The notes: a model not told the origin generated them from the letters alone. A stretch of 64,000 nucleotides of DNA from CALKAL01 sp051846895 (GCA_051846895.1 JBPYCQ010000003.1:1-64000); one strand, 5' to 3'. Shown: positions 43,001-52,327, counted from the first letter of the stretch. Numbers and translations are program-made.

Positions 43001-43290
43001 TGAAGGTGCCTAATCTAGGCTTAATAGGGAATCCGGTGAAAATCCGGAACTGTCCCCGCAACTGTAAGTGTGTACGAACGGATTAAATCCACTTCACTGA
43101 AACATTTTTTTGGTGTGGGAAGGAATCCTAGTAGGTTAATGCACAAGTCAGGAGACCTGCCTTAATTTGTCTGAGTTTCAATTCTTCGGGGGTTTGAGAA
43201 GGTGAAACGATAGTGAATATGAAATCATCTTTCTAATCTTTTGCTATCGTTGAATCCGTTCATCCCTGAGCGGATTTTTTTATTTTACTT
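43001..43290 (+). ncRNA. Cobalamin riboswitch with terminator platform
   Basis: The aptamer holds AAGGTGCC near 43003, GAATCCGGTGAAAATCCGG, AACTGTCCCCGCAACTGTAAG and AGTCAGGAGACCTGCCT (about 43146-43162), which are classic B12-box elements. The expression platform has nested stems (GTTTCA/TGAAAC, ACGATAG/CTATCGT) and an intrinsic terminator (AATCCG/CGGATT, then TTTTTTT, 43253-43282). Adenosylcobalamin binding should stabilise the terminator and switch off the class I reductase genes downstream. Confidence 0.94.
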
Positions 43291-43313
43291 AAAGAAAGGA
43301 AAAGGTGATATAT

Positions 43314-45575
43314 ATGTCCACACTAACAAAAAAAACCACCCTACTTACAAATGAATTAAAAAGTTACGTTGAAACAATCATTAACAATACCATTTCAACA
43401 GATTCGAATGCTTACAAAGAAAAAATCTTTCGCCAACTTGATTCAAAAAAAGAAATCAGTGAAGAACAAATCTATTCTTTACTCATCACTACGGCTTTAG
43501 AAAACGTTGATGAGGTAAATACCTCGTGGTCATATGATGCAGCTAAAATATATTTATTAAACTTATATCAAAAAGCCAGTCAAAATCGGGGTTATGACCA
43601 ACGTTTAAAATATGGAAGCTACTATGATCTTCAAAAAATATTAGTTAATAAAGGTATCTATTCACCAAATATTTTAGAAAAATACAGCCAAGAAGAACTT
43701 GAAACATTGTCAACCTTAATTAATCCTGATAAAGATTTACTATTTGATTATGTTGGTCTACATACATTAGCAACTAGATACTTAACGACCGACCATGAAA
43801 AAAATGTTTACGAATTACCACAAGAACGTTGGCTGACGATTGCTTTGTACCTCATGCAAGATGAACCAATGGACAAGCGCAGTCAACTTGTTTCAGAAGC
43901 ATATTGGGCTCTATCCAATCTATATATGACTGTTGCAACACCAACATTAGCAAACGCTGGCCTTGCTCATGGGCAATTATCGAGTTGCTTTATTGATACG
44001 GTTGATGATGCTTTAATAGATATTTATAACAGCAACACAGACGTAGCAAGACTATCAAAAGGTGGCGGTGGTATAGGTGTATACATGGGAAAAGTTAGAA
44101 GCCGTGGCAGTTCGATTAAAGGTTTTAAAGGGGCTTCTTCAGGTGTCATTCCATGGATCAAACAATTAAACAATACTGCTGTTAGTGTCGATCAACTTGG
44201 TCGCCGAAAAGGTGCCATTGCTGTCTACCTTGATGTTTGGCACGCAGATATTTTGTCATTTTTAGATTTAAAACTAAATAATGGTGATGAAAGACAACGA
44301 GCACATGACATTTTCACGGGAGTTTGCCTACCAGACTTATTTATGGAACAAGTAGAAAAACGTGGTGATTGGTATTTGTTTGATCCATATGAAGTGAAAC
44401 ATGTCATGGGTTTTGCCTTAGAAGACTTTTATGATGAGCAAAAAGGTGCTGGTTCTTTTAGAGAAAAATATTATGAATGTGTTAATAACGAAAAACTTAC
44501 TAAGACAAAAATTCCTGCTATTAAAATTATGGCTCGAATTATGAAGTCCCAACTAGAAACTGGTACACCATTTATGTTTTATCGTGATACGGTCAATCGA
44601 ATGAACCCGAATAAACATGAAGGAATGATCTATTCAAGTAATCTATGTACAGAAATTATGCAAAACATGTCACCAACCATTCAATACGATGAAACGATTG
44701 ATGGGGATACAATTATTACTTATAAAAAAGCAGGTGACTTTGTCGTATGCAATCTATCATCTATTAATCTAGGAAAAGCTGTACCAAATGATGTGCTTGA
44801 ACGACTAATTCCAATCCAAGTTAGAATGTTAGACAATGTCATTGACTTGAACACAATTGAGGTCAAACAAGCTACTGCAACGAATAAAAAATACCGTGCC
44901 ATTGGCTTAGGTACATTTGGGTGGCATCATTTATTAGCGTTAAAAGGTATCAAATGGGAATCTGATGAGGCTGTTCATTTTGCCGATCATTTATATGAAA
45001 AAATTGCTCAATTGACGATTAAAGCGAGTAATGACCTCGCTAAAGAAAAAGGGCCTTATTCTAAGTTTGAAGGCAGTGATTGGCAAACAGGTGAATTCTT
45101 TAAAGTACGTGGATATTCAGACGGTGAAAACGCGGATGAATGGAACTCAATCATGAAAAATATCCATAATCACGGTATTCGAAACGGTTATCTTATTGCT
45201 GTTGCACCAAACTCTAGCACTTCTGTCATTGCTGGTTCAACTGCCAGTATCGATCCGATTTTCAAACCGTTTTACTATGAAGAAAAGAAAGATTACAAAC
45301 TACCAGTTGTTGCACCTGATTTAGACCATGTTACGTATGACATTTACCGTCGTTCGGCTTACATTCTTGATCAACGCTGGTCTATTCGTCAAAATGCAGC
45401 AAGACAACGCCACGTGGATCAGTCTATTTCGTTTAATTTTTACGTACCACATAACATCAAAGCACAAATCATGCTAGATTTACACTTGCAAGCATGGGCA
45501 TCCGGGCTTAAAACGACGTATTATGTCAGATCAACAGCAACTGATATCGAGGAATGTGAATGGTGCGCGTCTTAA
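43314..45575 (+). CDS. nrdE: Class I ribonucleotide reductase alpha subunit
   Basis: 753-residue catalytic subunit reducing ribonucleoside diphosphates. Active-site residues are visible: LSSCFID (reducing Cys), SNLCTEIM (catalytic Cys with N and E) and VVCNLSSINLG (second reducing Cys). The C-terminal ECEWCAS Cys pair exchanges electrons with a redoxin. The N-terminal ATP-cone is not obvious. ATG at 43314 is chosen because AAAGGAAAAGGTGA precedes it; the frame could open with a GTG at 43305. It is under a cobalamin riboswitch although the enzyme needs no B12. It overlaps nrdI by 16 bases. Confidence 0.95.
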   Translation: MSTLTKKTTLLTNELKSYVETIINNTISTDSNAYKEKIFRQLDSKKEISEEQIYSLLITTALENVDEVNTSWSYDAAKIYLLNLYQKASQNRGYDQRLKYGSYYDLQKILVNKGIYSPNILEKYSQEELETLSTLINPDKDLLFDYVGLHTLATRYLTTDHEKNVYELPQERWLTIALYLMQDEPMDKRSQLVSEAYWALSNLYMTVATPTLANAGLAHGQLSSCFIDTVDDALIDIYNSNTDVARLSKGGGGIGVYMGKVRSRGSSIKGFKGASSGVIPWIKQLNNTAVSVDQLGRRKGAIAVYLDVWHADILSFLDLKLNNGDERQRAHDIFTGVCLPDLFMEQVEKRGDWYLFDPYEVKHVMGFALEDFYDEQKGAGSFREKYYECVNNEKLTKTKIPAIKIMARIMKSQLETGTPFMFYRDTVNRMNPNKHEGMIYSSNLCTEIMQNMSPTIQYDETIDGDTIITYKKAGDFVVCNLSSINLGKAVPNDVLERLIPIQVRMLDNVIDLNTIEVKQATATNKKYRAIGLGTFGWHHLLALKGIKWESDEAVHFADHLYEKIAQLTIKASNDLAKEKGPYSKFEGSDWQTGEFFKVRGYSDGENADEWNSIMKNIHNHGIRNGYLIAVAPNSSTSVIAGSTASIDPIFKPFYYEEKKDYKLPVVAPDLDHVTYDIYRRSAYILDQRWSIRQNAARQRHVDQSISFNFYVPHNIKAQIMLDLHLQAWASGLKTTYYVRSTATDIEECEWCAS

Positions 45576-46009
45576 TTAGTTACGCCAGTTTTAGTGGAAA
45601 TACTAAAGAAGTTGCAGAACTAATAGAGGAGCGACTTAATCAAATGGGGTTTGATGTTGATACTTTTCGCATTAAACATAGAATCTCTACTGTTCCGGAT
45701 CCCTCTCATTATGATGTGATATTAATTGGTAGTTTTACATGGGATAGAGGGTCAACACCAAGTATCGTCAAAGATTTCGTATTAAAAATTGGTTATAAGC
45801 CATCAAATGTATTTGTATTTGGAACAGGTGATACCCAGTTTGGTGGTGATGAATTATTTTGCAGCGCTTGTGATAAATTAGCCAAATTTTATCATTCAAC
45901 TTACCCACCTCTAAAAATAGAACAAAGTCCTAGAGGTTCTCAAGAAACAAAAGTACAAAAATGGACGGAAGGAGTCATTGAACATTGCAAACATTACGTC
46001 AGAAAGTAA
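45560..46009 (+). CDS. nrdI: NrdI flavodoxin
   Basis: 149-residue flavodoxin-like NrdI, which supplies the oxidant for assembling the manganese-tyrosyl radical in class Ib NrdF. The FMN-binding SYASFSGNTKEVAELI loop is at the N-terminus, and GSFTWDRGSTPSIV and VFVFGTGDTQFGGD correspond to the other flavin loops. Its ATG lies inside the end of nrdE. It is placed between nrdE and nrdF, unlike the nrdI-nrdE-nrdF order usual in bacilli. Confidence 0.9.
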   Translation: MVRVLISYASFSGNTKEVAELIEERLNQMGFDVDTFRIKHRISTVPDPSHYDVILIGSFTWDRGSTPSIVKDFVLKIGYKPSNVFVFGTGDTQFGGDELFCSACDKLAKFYHSTYPPLKIEQSPRGSQETKVQKWTEGVIEHCKHYVRK

Positions 46010-47025
46010 CGATATTAGAACCCGAAAACCCAAATAAATCAACTGCCCTTTTCGAAGGAAAAGCTAGTGGCATATTGAACTGGAATGACTTGGCATACCC
46101 TCACTTTTATGATCATCGTGAACAAATACGTGCCCTTTTTTGGCGAGCTAGTGAAGTAGACATGACACATGATATTAAGCAATTTTCATCATTGTCAGCA
46201 GTTGAACAGAATGCATTTTTAAAAATCATAGGCCTACTCGCAACATTGGACGGGCCACAAACAGATATGGCTATGAGAATTGCCCATTACTCTACTGATC
46301 CATCTGTTAAATCGATTATGGCAACGATTGCTGATCAAGAGAGCGAGCATAATCATAGTTACGCCTATGTCCTTTCTTCTGTCACATCATTTGATCAGCA
46401 AGTAGAATCGTTCGAAACAGGCCGAATAGATGACATTTTATTACAACGAAATGAACGAATTAAAAATGTCTATAATGCGTTCGCTAATGAACCAACTATA
46501 ATTAATGTGTTAAAAGCGATGGTTTACACATCTTTATTAGAAGGATTATACTTCTATTCTGGTTTTGCCTTCTTTTATCATTTGGCAAGACATCAAAAAA
46601 TGGTTGGTACCTCAACGATGATCTCTTATATTAATCGAGATGAGTTGCAGCATGGGCGATTTATTAGTGAGTTATTCCGAGCAACTCTATCAGAAAATCC
46701 TGATTACAACACAAAGGATTTGACTGACTGGGTTTATGAACAATTCCGTCACTCTGTTGAGCAAGAAACGATTTGGAGTCAGTATATTTTAAAAGATATT
46801 GACGGCATTGATTTAGTTGAAATGGAAGGATATATTAAGTACCGCGCTAACAAGATGTTACGTCTACTTGGATTAAGTGAGATTTATGAGGATTATACGG
46901 AAAACCCAATGAAATGGATTAAGGCATATGTTGATAACTTTGACGATACAAAAACGGATTTCTTTGAACAAAAGTCACGCCAATATACGAAAACAAGTGA
47001 TTTAAATGGATTTGATGAATTATAA
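45985..47025 (+). CDS. nrdF: Class Ib ribonucleotide reductase beta subunit
   Basis: 346-residue radical-bearing subunit. The metal ligands are D63 (MTHD), E119 and H122 (ESEHNHSY), E186 (LLEGLYF), E220 and H223 (RDELQH), and the radical Tyr is Y126, in the same pattern as E. coli R2. The conserved ligands and the neighbouring NrdI make it a class Ib, probably manganese, enzyme. The start is TTG at 45985 behind GGAAGGAGT, overlapping nrdI. It ends 3 bases before a bidirectional terminator. Confidence 0.94.
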   Translation: MQTLRQKVTILEPENPNKSTALFEGKASGILNWNDLAYPHFYDHREQIRALFWRASEVDMTHDIKQFSSLSAVEQNAFLKIIGLLATLDGPQTDMAMRIAHYSTDPSVKSIMATIADQESEHNHSYAYVLSSVTSFDQQVESFETGRIDDILLQRNERIKNVYNAFANEPTIINVLKAMVYTSLLEGLYFYSGFAFFYHLARHQKMVGTSTMISYINRDELQHGRFISELFRATLSENPDYNTKDLTDWVYEQFRHSVEQETIWSQYILKDIDGIDLVEMEGYIKYRANKMLRLLGLSEIYEDYTENPMKWIKAYVDNFDDTKTDFFEQKSRQYTKTSDLNGFDEL

Positions 47026-47049
47026 AAAACCGCAATGTGCGGTTTTTTT
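47024..47049. terminator. Bidirectional terminator between nrdF and the kinase gene
   Basis: AACCGCA pairs with TGCGGTT around ATG, with A's before and seven T's after on the plus strand. The minus-strand run TTTTTT serves the converging kinase gene ending at 47056. Confidence 0.9.
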
Positions 47050-47055
47050 GCTTGG

Positions 47056-48129
47056 TTATGCATAGGGGATTTCGAACCAAAAAGTATGAAGGTTACCTCT
47101 AGAGTGTAACCCAATTCTTCCCCTATGATTGTCAATAATCTCCTTAGCAATAGCTAATCCTAAACCTGTTCCACCTGTTTCACGTGCTCTTGAAAGGTCC
47201 GCTCGATAAAATCGTTCAAAAATCCGCTTTTTATCCTCTTCATCAATCTTCTCGCCAGGTCCAGTTATTGTTAATATATAGTTCCTATCTTGTTTTCTAC
47301 CTACTACTTTTATTGGTTCATCACCTTTGTAATACCTAATTGCATTATCAATCAAGTTACTAATTACTTGTTGAATACCATCTTGATTTACAAGTACATA
47401 ACCATATTCAATATCACAGACTAATTCAATGTTGGACCTTTTAAATGACCACCTAAACATCTCAACCGTCTGATTTATAACTTCATACATGTCTACGGTC
47501 TCTTTTTCAGTAAAAATTTGCTTTGAAACATAGTCTAATTCTTTTAATTGCTCAAGTTGATTAATCATCATCGAAAGCCGTTCTGACTCTTGATATAGCG
47601 ATCGATATAACTCTTCATCTCCCTTTATAACTCCACTCTTTAATGCATTTAAATAACCATTTAGATTCGATAAAGGTGTTTTTAATTCATGTGACAAGTC
47701 TGAAATGAATTTTTGCCGATTTTTCCGATCATCATTGAGCTGTTTCACTAAATCATTAAAGTGTGTAATTAGTTCACCAACCTCGTCATGGGATTTCGTC
47801 TCAATAGGGCTAGGATATTGCCCAATCTTCATTTGTTTAGTAGACTCGATTAATTCTTTTAATGGACGGACTAATCTTCTCACCAAATAATAATGAACAA
47901 CACTACCGATAATGATTGCAATCAGACTGTAAATCCATAAATATAAAAATAAATCTGAATTAAATTTTGTTTGACGCTCAACATTAACTGTATTCATTCC
48001 ATCGACTAAAAAACAAGCTGTATTATATATGGCCCAACCACTTAATACGATAAATGCGGCTATGACAATAACATTTAATATAGTTAAACGCCAAATAAAT
48101 TTTCTAGGAATAAGATTATTACTTAACAA
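47056..48129 (-). CDS. Sensor histidine kinase of the thiol-redox operon
   Basis: 357 residues. Two membrane helices (about 13-35 and 61-84) enclose a short (about 25-residue) outer loop. HAMP follows (about 88-138), then HisKA with FISDLSHELKTPLSNLNGY and HATPase (DNAIRYY, TGPGEKIDEE, GTGLGLAIA). The G1 box is TGPGEKI, slightly unusual. The tiny sensor loop suggests that signal comes through the membrane or the partner proteins. It overlaps the regulator gene by 11 bases. It is last in a five-gene set that begins with a membrane protein and CcdA. Confidence 0.92.
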   Translation of the reverse strand: MLSNNLIPRKFIWRLTILNVIVIAAFIVLSGWAIYNTACFLVDGMNTVNVERQTKFNSDLFLYLWIYSLIAIIIGSVVHYYLVRRLVRPLKELIESTKQMKIGQYPSPIETKSHDEVGELITHFNDLVKQLNDDRKNRQKFISDLSHELKTPLSNLNGYLNALKSGVIKGDEELYRSLYQESERLSMMINQLEQLKELDYVSKQIFTEKETVDMYEVINQTVEMFRWSFKRSNIELVCDIEYGYVLVNQDGIQQVISNLIDNAIRYYKGDEPIKVVGRKQDRNYILTITGPGEKIDEEDKKRIFERFYRADLSRARETGGTGLGLAIAKEIIDNHRGRIGLHSRGNLHTFWFEIPYA

Positions 48130-48802
48130 ATTTATACCCCATTCCTCTAACAGTTACAATTCGTTTAGGATTTGATGGGTCATCTTCAATTTTAAATCGT
48201 AACTTTTTAATATGTTGATCAATCGTACGGTCCATTACCGACTTATCTGCATTAGGATAAAGTTGATAAATGAGGTCTTCCCTTGAAAAAATAATATTTG
48301 GATGATCCATAAAATGATATAACAAGTTATACTCATGTTTCGTAAGATCAACTACCCTATCATAAAGTAAAACTTCGCCTTTTCTAGGTTTAATTGTCAG
48401 GCCGTTGTAAGTAAGTTTTTGACAAAACTGCCCTGTCCGCCTAAGAACAGCTTCAACGTGTGCGACTAATTCATCTGGATTAAACGGCTTCGTCATATAA
48501 TCGTCTGCACCTAAACGTAGTCCCTTAATTTTATCTTCTGTTCGAGACTTAGCAGATAGCATAATGATTGATACCTCATCTTGTTGCTGCTCTCTAACCC
48601 ATTCACAAAACTGTTCACCATTAAGCTTTGGTAACATTAAATCAAGCACAATTAAACATGGGTGATATGTCAAAAATGCTTCTTTTGCTTCCTCTCCATC
48701 ATGAGCATCGATTACTTCATACCCTGCTTTTTCTAAATATATTTTAATAAGATTCCGAATCATTTGGTCATCTTCAACGACTAGTACGGTTTGCTGCTCC
48801 AT
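48119..48802 (-). CDS. OmpR-family response regulator of the thiol-redox operon
   Basis: 227 residues: receiver domain with VEDDQMI, phosphorylatable Asp in LIVLDLMLPKLNGEQF and Lys in DYMTKPFN, then a winged helix (DRTIDQHIKKLRFKIEDDP, VRGMGYKFVK). It lies 38 bp after the TlpA-like gene. The target promoters are unknown; autoregulation of this operon is plausible, but I saw no distinct binding motif. Confidence 0.93.
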   Translation of the reverse strand: MEQQTVLVVEDDQMIRNLIKIYLEKAGYEVIDAHDGEEAKEAFLTYHPCLIVLDLMLPKLNGEQFCEWVREQQQDEVSIIMLSAKSRTEDKIKGLRLGADDYMTKPFNPDELVAHVEAVLRRTGQFCQKLTYNGLTIKPRKGEVLLYDRVVDLTKHEYNLLYHFMDHPNIIFSREDLIYQLYPNADKSVMDRTIDQHIKKLRFKIEDDPSNPKRIVTVRGMGYKFVK

Positions 48803-48840
48803 TTAACCACCTCTTACTCTATTGTATGGAATAGAGTATT

Positions 48841-49419
48841 TTATTTCATCTTTTCAAACTCCTGAACCATCATATCGTAATTCATAGGGCCAATCGTCTT
48901 AAATTGAATAATTCCTCTAGAATCTACCATGAAAGAAGTTGGAATTGGTTGAATTTGATATAGCATCCCAGCTTCTAGTTCTTCATCTAATAATATCGGA
49001 AATGTCAAACTAAATTCATCAACAAATGACTTAATATCATTAACTCTCGATTCTGTTTGAGTTAAATTAATTGCTAAAATCTCTACATCGTGACTGTTAT
49101 AAAATTTCTCCATATCAGGCATCTCAGCTCGACATGGCGGACACCATGTTGCCCAAAAATTAATCATGACACGTTTACCTCGCAGATCCGATAGTCTTAC
49201 TGATTCACCACTTAACGTTTCAAGATGAAAATCTGGTGCTCTCTCACCTACGTTTAATCCGATCGGAACATCTTGTAAATCCTCATCCATCGTCTCTTCA
49301 GTTGAATTATTTTTAGGTTGTTCATTACTAGAGCTACTATTTTCAGACTGTGCGACTAAATCAAATATTGCCCAACCAAACATTCCGAGTAAAACAACTA
49401 ACATTAAAACTTTTTTCAC
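48841..49419 (-). CDS. TlpA/ResA-like thiol-disulfide oxidoreductase
   Basis: 192 residues: N-terminal signal anchor (about 3-20), an Asn/Glu-rich linker, and a thioredoxin fold with WCPPC (C93, C96), typical of ResA/TlpA. It reduces disulfides outside the membrane, for example on apocytochrome c or oxidase subunit II. Electrons should come from CcdA, encoded 15 bp upstream. The ba3 oxidase and its SCO chaperone 5 kb away are potential customers. Confidence 0.93.
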   Translation of the reverse strand: MKKVLMLVVLLGMFGWAIFDLVAQSENSSSSNEQPKNNSTEETMDEDLQDVPIGLNVGERAPDFHLETLSGESVRLSDLRGKRVMINFWATWCPPCRAEMPDMEKFYNSHDVEILAINLTQTESRVNDIKSFVDEFSLTFPILLDEELEAGMLYQIQPIPTSFMVDSRGIIQFKTIGPMNYDMMVQEFEKMK

Positions 49420-49434
49420 ACGAAATTCCTCCTA

Positions 49435-50169
49435 TTAACCTAAGTTTGCAAACCAAGTATCTTGTACAAGCTTTAGTAAGTAAGTTGAAATACGGCTCAA
49501 CTGCCCAGTAAATAGTAAAACTCCCATCGCAATCATGACAGTTCCACCAATTTTCATAATCTTCTCGCTATGTTTAACAAGCCACCTTGTTGAACCAATA
49601 AAAAATGTAAGTAGTAAAAAAGGCAATGCAAAGCCAATAACATAAGCTAACGTATATAAAGTACCTTGTGTCGGATTTGTCCCAGCAATGACTAAAATTG
49701 ATGCAAAAATTGGGCCGATACAAGGTGTCCAACCTGCAGCGAAACCAACTCCAACAAAAGTAGTACCTATATATCCAACAGGTTTTTTACGAAGCTGAAG
49801 GCGCTTGTCTTTCATAAAAGATTTCACTTGAAGCCATCCAGCAACGAATAAACCCATAATGATAATAAAAATGCCTGCTATTCGTTGGATGAACAATCCT
49901 GATTCACCAGCTAAAAAGCTCTGTATCCATTGCCCGAGAAATGAAGCACCAATTCCTAGGCTAATAAAAACTAATGAAACGCCTAGCAAGAAAAAGACTG
50001 AATGTAATAGAAGCTTCCCTCGAACTTTTGCTTCTTTACTACTTTGAATTTCTTTAACACTCATCCCAGTGATATACGAGAGATATACCGGAAACAAAGG
50101 TAATGTACAAGGTGATAGAAAAGAAACTAAACCTGCACCTAAAGCTAACAATATAGTTACATCTGCCAT
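49435..50169 (-). CDS. ccdA: Cytochrome c biogenesis protein CcdA
   Basis: 244 residues, six or seven membrane helices. The redox Cys of helix 1 is in LSPCTLPLFPVYLSYI and the second Cys in AAGWTPCIGP. CcdA passes reducing equivalents from cytoplasmic thioredoxin to extracytoplasmic TlpA-type proteins. It overlaps the preceding membrane gene by 13 bases and precedes the TlpA-like gene by 15 bp, so it is clearly in one operon. Confidence 0.94.
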   Translation of the reverse strand: MADVTILLALGAGLVSFLSPCTLPLFPVYLSYITGMSVKEIQSSKEAKVRGKLLLHSVFFLLGVSLVFISLGIGASFLGQWIQSFLAGESGLFIQRIAGIFIIIMGLFVAGWLQVKSFMKDKRLQLRKKPVGYIGTTFVGVGFAAGWTPCIGPIFASILVIAGTNPTQGTLYTLAYVIGFALPFLLLTFFIGSTRWLVKHSEKIMKIGGTVMIAMGVLLFTGQLSRISTYLLKLVQDTWFANLG

Positions 50170-50828
50170 TTTCTAAATACCTTCTTTCTGTAAATAATTA
50201 ATAGAATAGATAAAAATAATATGATGCCGTAAAACAATGGATCTAAGTGAAATTGGAATATATTAGAATTACCTAGGAATGTTATAAGTAATTTTCCTAA
50301 ACTCCAGCTAAACAATATAATGATAAGTAGGTTCAAACTTGAAAGCCTATCTAACAGAATGGTCATCGCACCTAATAAAATCAATAGTAATGCGAGATGT
50401 TCCCATCGGTTAAAGCTATCTCCAACAATCATGTAGAAAAATTCATACATAAACGAAGCTGATAAAAATATAAACATCATCGTTAGTAGCAGTGGAGTAA
50501 CTGACTCACTATTTCTAACAGTTTTAATAATAAAATAGACAACCGATATAATTATTGCGACATAAAACGCTGACGAATCACTTGGGTATGGAATAATAGC
50601 TCTAGGGTCATAAAGAAAAATATTAAAATGAGTAATAATCTTTCCAATCCAAAGAGATATAACAAAAAAGATTAAATAAGAAAAAGTTTGGTCGAGTAAC
50701 TTTTTCTTTTCATCTTTTGTAAATGGACTCATAAACCAAAAGAATACAAAGCCAAGTGTGAAGCTTATAAACAATACAGCTAAGGATAGTTGTAAAACAA
50801 ATGGTCCAATAACAAATGCTGATGACAT
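50157..50828 (-). CDS. Polytopic membrane protein heading the thiol-redox operon
   Basis: 223 residues, about seven hydrophobic helices. An opening SSAFVIGPFVLQLSLAVLFIS hints at an Lgt-like (prolipoprotein transferase) N-terminal pattern, but the catalytic motifs of Lgt are missing. No other motif was recognised. It overlaps ccdA by 13 bases and shares its message. A partner of CcdA/TlpA in thiol or electron transfer is the likeliest role. Confidence 0.6.
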   Translation of the reverse strand: MSSAFVIGPFVLQLSLAVLFISFTLGFVFFWFMSPFTKDEKKKLLDQTFSYLIFFVISLWIGKIITHFNIFLYDPRAIIPYPSDSSAFYVAIIISVVYFIIKTVRNSESVTPLLLTMMFIFLSASFMYEFFYMIVGDSFNRWEHLALLLILLGAMTILLDRLSSLNLLIIILFSWSLGKLLITFLGNSNIFQFHLDPLFYGIILFLSILLIIYRKKVFRKWQM

Positions 50829-50897
50829 GAATAATCTCCTTTTTCATTTAATTAATTTTGATTATATAAATGGAATATGAAAATTTGATGAAAATAA

Positions 50898-50932
50898 AAA
50901 GAAAGAACGATAAAGGCTTAGCCTTTATCGTT
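50898..50932 (-). terminator. Terminator of the rhodanese-DUF302 operon
   Basis: Perfect 12-bp stem AACGATAAAGGC/GCCTTTATCGTT with a 3-base loop (50906-50932), then CTTTCTTTTTATTTTC on the minus strand. It separates the operon from the thiol-redox operon downstream. Confidence 0.88.
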
Positions 50933-50945
50933 CATACACAAAGTT

Positions 50946-51329
50946 TTAAGCTGTTTGGTCAATACATCCAATCAATCTCTTTTCTATATCTTCAGCAAGC
51001 TCTTTTAATTCATGATCATTAACCATTTGAATTAACGCTGTAGGTTTAGGTAATCCAATCTTTGTTGTACCAGCATCATCATATATGACAATCTTACATG
51101 GCAAAAAGTATCCTACCATTTTATTTTTAGAAAGCACCCGTTCTGCTTCCACAGGGTTACAGACCTCAAGTACTAAATAAGAGTCATTAAAATCTAAACC
51201 TTTTTCCTGAAGTTTTGCCTTAATATCAAATTGCCAAAGTACACCGAACTTTTCTTTTTGCAAATTTTCTTCTAGCGCCTGAGCTGCTTCTTCAATAGAC
51301 TTATCTGTCTTAACTGTATAGTGAAACAT
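50946..51329 (-). CDS. DUF302 protein
   Basis: 127 residues, the DUF302 domain alone. It has FHYTVKTDKSIEEAAQALEENLQKEKFGVLWQFDIKAKLQEKG, the ...NPVEAERVLSKNKMVGYFLPCKIVIYDD Cys-containing core, and IALIQM-type strands. DUF302 proteins often accompany rhodaneses and CsoR-like regulators in sulfur or metal stress operons. It follows the methyltransferase by 12 bp and is last in the unit. Biochemistry unknown; the conserved Cys may take part in sulfane-sulfur or metal binding. Confidence 0.92.
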   Translation of the reverse strand: MFHYTVKTDKSIEEAAQALEENLQKEKFGVLWQFDIKAKLQEKGLDFNDSYLVLEVCNPVEAERVLSKNKMVGYFLPCKIVIYDDAGTTKIGLPKPTALIQMVNDHELKELAEDIEKRLIGCIDQTA

Positions 51330-51341
51330 TAAATCAACTCC

Positions 51342-51917
51342 CTAACTATTATTAGTTCTTGCCAAAATAACATATTGGTCAGGACTTAAATGAAACATTG
51401 TCGTTTCAAAACCATTGTTCTCTAAGATTTCTTTTAAATCATTTGAAGGAATTCTCTCATGAAGTGGCGGTCCTGATTCTGTTTCTATAGCTTCCCACTC
51501 AAGAATTAAAAGTTTCCCATCACGCTTTAAAATTCTTTTCATATCGTCGATTGCCTTTTGTAAATTAGAAACTTCATGAATTACAAATGAAACAAGAATT
51601 TTATGAACCGTATGATCATTAATATGAATATCTTCTAAATCACTTATTACATATTTTATATTTTCTATTTGTTCTTCTCTAGCACGCTCCTCTAACATTT
51701 CTAACATCTTTGGCTCTATATCTACTGCAAATACAGTTTTCTCTGTGATCTTTGCAATAGGGATAGTAAAGAACCCGTTACCCGCTCCTAAATCTGCAAC
51801 CGTGTCAGTCGAGCGAATATGAAGATGAGATAAAACTTCATCTGGTGGTAACTTTTTAAACCGCTCATCACTTACTAATAAGGCTGCTTTTTCGGGTTTA
51901 AATCGTTTATCATTCAT
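51342..51917 (-). CDS. SAM-dependent methyltransferase
   Basis: 191 residues, a class I methyltransferase. It has the glycine-rich motif VADLGAGNGFFTIPIA, the acidic loop of motif II (AVDIEPKMLEMLEERA), and the motif IV/post-motif segment ILVSFVIHEVSNLQKAIDDMKRIL. The substrate is unknown; the close ArsM/UbiE-like pattern allows thiol, metalloid or quinone targets. It is between the rhodanese and DUF302 genes with gaps of 18 and 12 bp. Confidence 0.9.
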   Translation of the reverse strand: MNDKRFKPEKAALLVSDERFKKLPPDEVLSHLHIRSTDTVADLGAGNGFFTIPIAKITEKTVFAVDIEPKMLEMLEERAREEQIENIKYVISDLEDIHINDHTVHKILVSFVIHEVSNLQKAIDDMKRILKRDGKLLILEWEAIETESGPPLHERIPSNDLKEILENNGFETTMFHLSPDQYVILARTNNS

Positions 51918-51935
51918 ACAAATACTCCTTTCAAA

Positions 51936-52295
51936 CTATCTAAAGGTACTCATGCCACCCTTTACATTAGCTACTTTCTCAAACCCTTTTTTCTTTAAAA
52001 TTTTCGATGCTTGCATACTTCTCATACCACTTTGACAAATGACAACTACTTCTTTATTTGGGTCAAGTTCATTTAGCCTTGCATGTAATTGTTGTAGTGG
52101 AATGTTTTTAAAAGGCTTTTTGTGATTAGCCTTATACTCTCCAGGTGTGCGAACATCTATAAATTGAATATTTTTATCTTTAAATTTATTTTTAGCTTCT
52201 TGAGTGGTTATATTCTCAATTCCTTTCACACGCATGAATTTCCATACAATAAATAGACTGATTACAACAATAAAAGCTATTTGTATATAATCCAT
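51936..52295 (-). CDS. Membrane-anchored rhodanese
   Basis: 119 residues: an N-terminal membrane helix (about 2-20), then a single rhodanese domain with the active-site loop VVICQSGMRS (Cys persulfide carrier) and IQFIDVRTPGEYKANHKK. It handles sulfane sulfur at the membrane. It is the first gene of a three-gene operon behind a SigmaA promoter that contains a CsoR/CstR-like palindrome. Confidence 0.92.
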   Translation of the reverse strand: MDYIQIAFIVVISLFIVWKFMRVKGIENITTQEAKNKFKDKNIQFIDVRTPGEYKANHKKPFKNIPLQQLHARLNELDPNKEVVVICQSGMRSMQASKILKKKGFEKVANVKGGMSTFR

Positions 52296-52327
52296 TATTC
52301 TAATCCCCTCTCCACATTTATAATTTT

